Shown here in pieces: positions 13,615 to 14,907 of a stretch of DNA of 14,907 nt. Below the pieces are notes generated by a model. That model made no database searches and was not told the origin of the DNA. It worked only from the letters and a program-made list of their open reading frames with translations. The DNA is from an uncultured Alphaproteobacteria bacterium (GTDB taxonomy: Bacteria > Pseudomonadota > Alphaproteobacteria > Sphingomonadales > Sphingomonadaceae): the NCBI GenBank assembly GCA_903939555.1, contig CAJAHV010000188.1, positions 1 through 14,907 of the forward strand, written 5' to 3'. Both the position numbers and the translations under genes were made by a program. Position 1 is the stretch's first letter, and each line of letters begins with the position of its first letter.

Positions 13615-14907
13615 ATGATTTCGGCCAAGACGATGCGATTGATCTATCTTGCCAGCGCGTCGAGCCTGGTGATGACTCCGGCGCTCGCGCAGGCGCAGCA
13701 GGTGGCGGGCACTTCTGTCAGCAAGGCGGAAACCGCCAAGGTGGCGGAAGAAGTCATCGTCGTTGTCGGCAGCCGTATCGGCAATGCCAATATTGCCGGG
13801 GCGCTGCCGGTGTCGGTGCTGAATGAGGAACGCATCGCTGCGGTCGGCAGCGTGTCGGGCGATGACCTGTTCCGCTCCATTCCCCAGGCTGGCGACGTAC
13901 AGTTCCAGGAAGCTCGCACCACCGGCAACCTCAACGATGCGCGCGGCGACAACGCCTCGATCAACCTGCGCAGCGTCGGCACCGGCAATACGCTGGTTTT
14001 GCTCAACGGCCGCCGCATGATCCTGACGCCTGGCACCCAGACCGAAAATTTCGTGCCGGTGCAGACGGCCAATACCAATTCAATCCCGGTCGGTGGTATC
14101 CGCCGCCTTGAAATCCTGCGCGATGGCGCCGGGGCCATCTATGGCGCCGATGCCGTCGCCGGGGTCGTCAACGTCGTGCTGGATGACCGGTTCACCGGCC
14201 TGCGGCTCGATGCGCGTTATGGCTTTGCCGATGGCACCAACGAAACCACCGTGGGCGGCAAGGCTGGGATCGAAACCAAGTCTGGCGGCCATTTCAACAT
14301 TTCGGCCAGCTATACCCACCGCACCCCGTTGCTGGCGAGCGAGCGCGATTTCGCCGCGAGCGAAGATCATCGTGCCGCGCTCGACGGCACGTTGTGGCAG
14401 GGCGATACGGCGTTCGACAACCGCTCGACCTCGTCGCCCTGGGGCAGCTTCACCACCATTCCGGTGTCGACCGTACGCCAGGGCGCCGCGACCTTGACGA
14501 CGAGCGGCGTTTTCCACATCGAACCTGTCGGCAACACTGCGGCCGGCTGCTCCAGCACGACCCTGCCCGGCGCCCTGTGCGTGCGTTCGGGGACCATCAC
14601 GGGCGCGACGGACCGTGTGCTGCGCTATGATGAAAACCCTGATCGTTCGATCCGCGGCGGGCTTGATCGCATAAACGCCTTCGCGAACTTCAAGCAGCCG
14701 ATCGGCGATGTCGAACTGTTCGGCGAAGCCGGCTATTATCATGCTGAACTCGAAGGCCAGCGCGAACAATCGGCGCCGATTTCGAGCGCGGTGATCTCCA
14801 TCCCGGCCAACAGCTATTACAACCCTTTCGGCCCGACGACGCTCAATGGTGTCGCCAATCCCAACCGGCTGGCCAATCTGACCGGCGTGCCGACTGCCGG
14901 CCTGCCG
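13615..14907 (+). CDS. TonB-dependent outer-membrane receptor, 5' part (runs off the window)
   Basis: The first 431 residues of an outer-membrane receptor that takes up a ligand with energy from TonB-ExbBD. A signal peptide (cleavage near ALAQA, residue 26) and a TonB-box-like segment EEVIVVVGSRI (45-55) lead into a plug domain (about 58-185) with LLNGRRMI and RRLEILRDGAGAIYGADAVA, then the first barrel strands (LDARYGFADG, FNISASYTHRTP). Cys312 and Cys322 could form a disulfide in an external loop. The barrel is cut off, as these receptors usually exceed 700 residues. The ATG at 13615 has AGGGG 8 nt upstream. The ligand cannot be told; plant- or polysaccharide-type siblings are many in sphingomonads, so this is not evidence for iron uptake. 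Confidence 0.97.
   Translation, partial: MISAKTMRLIYLASASSLVMTPALAQAQQVAGTSVSKAETAKVAEEVIVVVGSRIGNANIAGALPVSVLNEERIAAVGSVSGDDLFRSIPQAGDVQFQEARTTGNLNDARGDNASINLRSVGTGNTLVLLNGRRMILTPGTQTENFVPVQTANTNSIPVGGIRRLEILRDGAGAIYGADAVAGVVNVVLDDRFTGLRLDARYGFADGTNETTVGGKAGIETKSGGHFNISASYTHRTPLLASERDFAASEDHRAALDGTLWQGDTAFDNRSTSSPWGSFTTIPVSTVRQGAATLTTSGVFHIEPVGNTAAGCSSTTLPGALCVRSGTITGATDRVLRYDENPDRSIRGGLDRINAFANFKQPIGDVELFGEAGYYHAELEGQREQSAPISSAVISIPANSYYNPFGPTTLNGVANPNRLANLTGVPTAGLP

Overview
The window reads as chromosomal core DNA of a GC-rich alphaproteobacterium, most likely a member of the Sphingomonadales. The support is the fabD-fabG-acpP-fabF-mltG order, the alphaproteobacterial style of PlsC (His-X4-Glu in motif I), a DUF2125 protein and a TonB-dependent receptor with a sphingomonad-like plug. 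The genus cannot be fixed from the sequence alone. No phage, insertion sequence, CRISPR array, toxin-antitoxin pair or defence island is visible. Every gap between genes is under 300 bases.

Left part (1-5130), a loose mix of genes on both strands. A nested, REP-like inverted repeat sits at the left edge. It is followed by a minus-strand circularly permuted ATP-grasp gene and a minus-strand lipoprotein gene of the DUF6600 type with a long low-complexity tail. Divergent from these is a VIT1/CCC1-family iron/manganese transporter. A tRNA-Asn(GTT) with its own promoter lies on the minus strand, and a family 2 glycosyltransferase on the plus strand. A good stem-loop terminator at 5083-5117 separates the glycosyltransferase from the convergent gene that follows.

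Centre and right (5132-13439). A secreted TPR-type protein on the minus strand is divergent from the type II fatty acid synthesis cluster: fabD (malonyl-CoA:ACP transacylase), fabG (3-oxoacyl-ACP reductase), acpP (acyl carrier protein) and fabF (KAS II). acpP is bounded by a weak hairpin upstream and a strong intrinsic terminator downstream, so it can probably be made as a short separate transcript. After fabF come mltG (septal/lateral peptidoglycan lytic transglycosylase), a ydcF/DUF218 membrane protein, plsC (lysophosphatidate acyltransferase) and a DUF2125 protein. The last three junctions are 4-nt stop/start overlaps, the mark of translational coupling. The block therefore links acyl chain synthesis, its use in phospholipid synthesis, and peptidoglycan or envelope work in one direction of transcription.

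Right edge (13615-14907). The first 431 codons of a TonB-dependent outer-membrane receptor run off the window.

I looked for an undescribed system and did not find a convincing one. The items most worth a second look are a Gln-to-Leu change in the otherwise near-invariant GQGSQ motif of FabD, the hairpin-rich and possibly REP-derived spacer inside the fabD-fabG junction, the isolation of acpP by hairpins, and the coupled mltG-ydcF-plsC-DUF2125 block.
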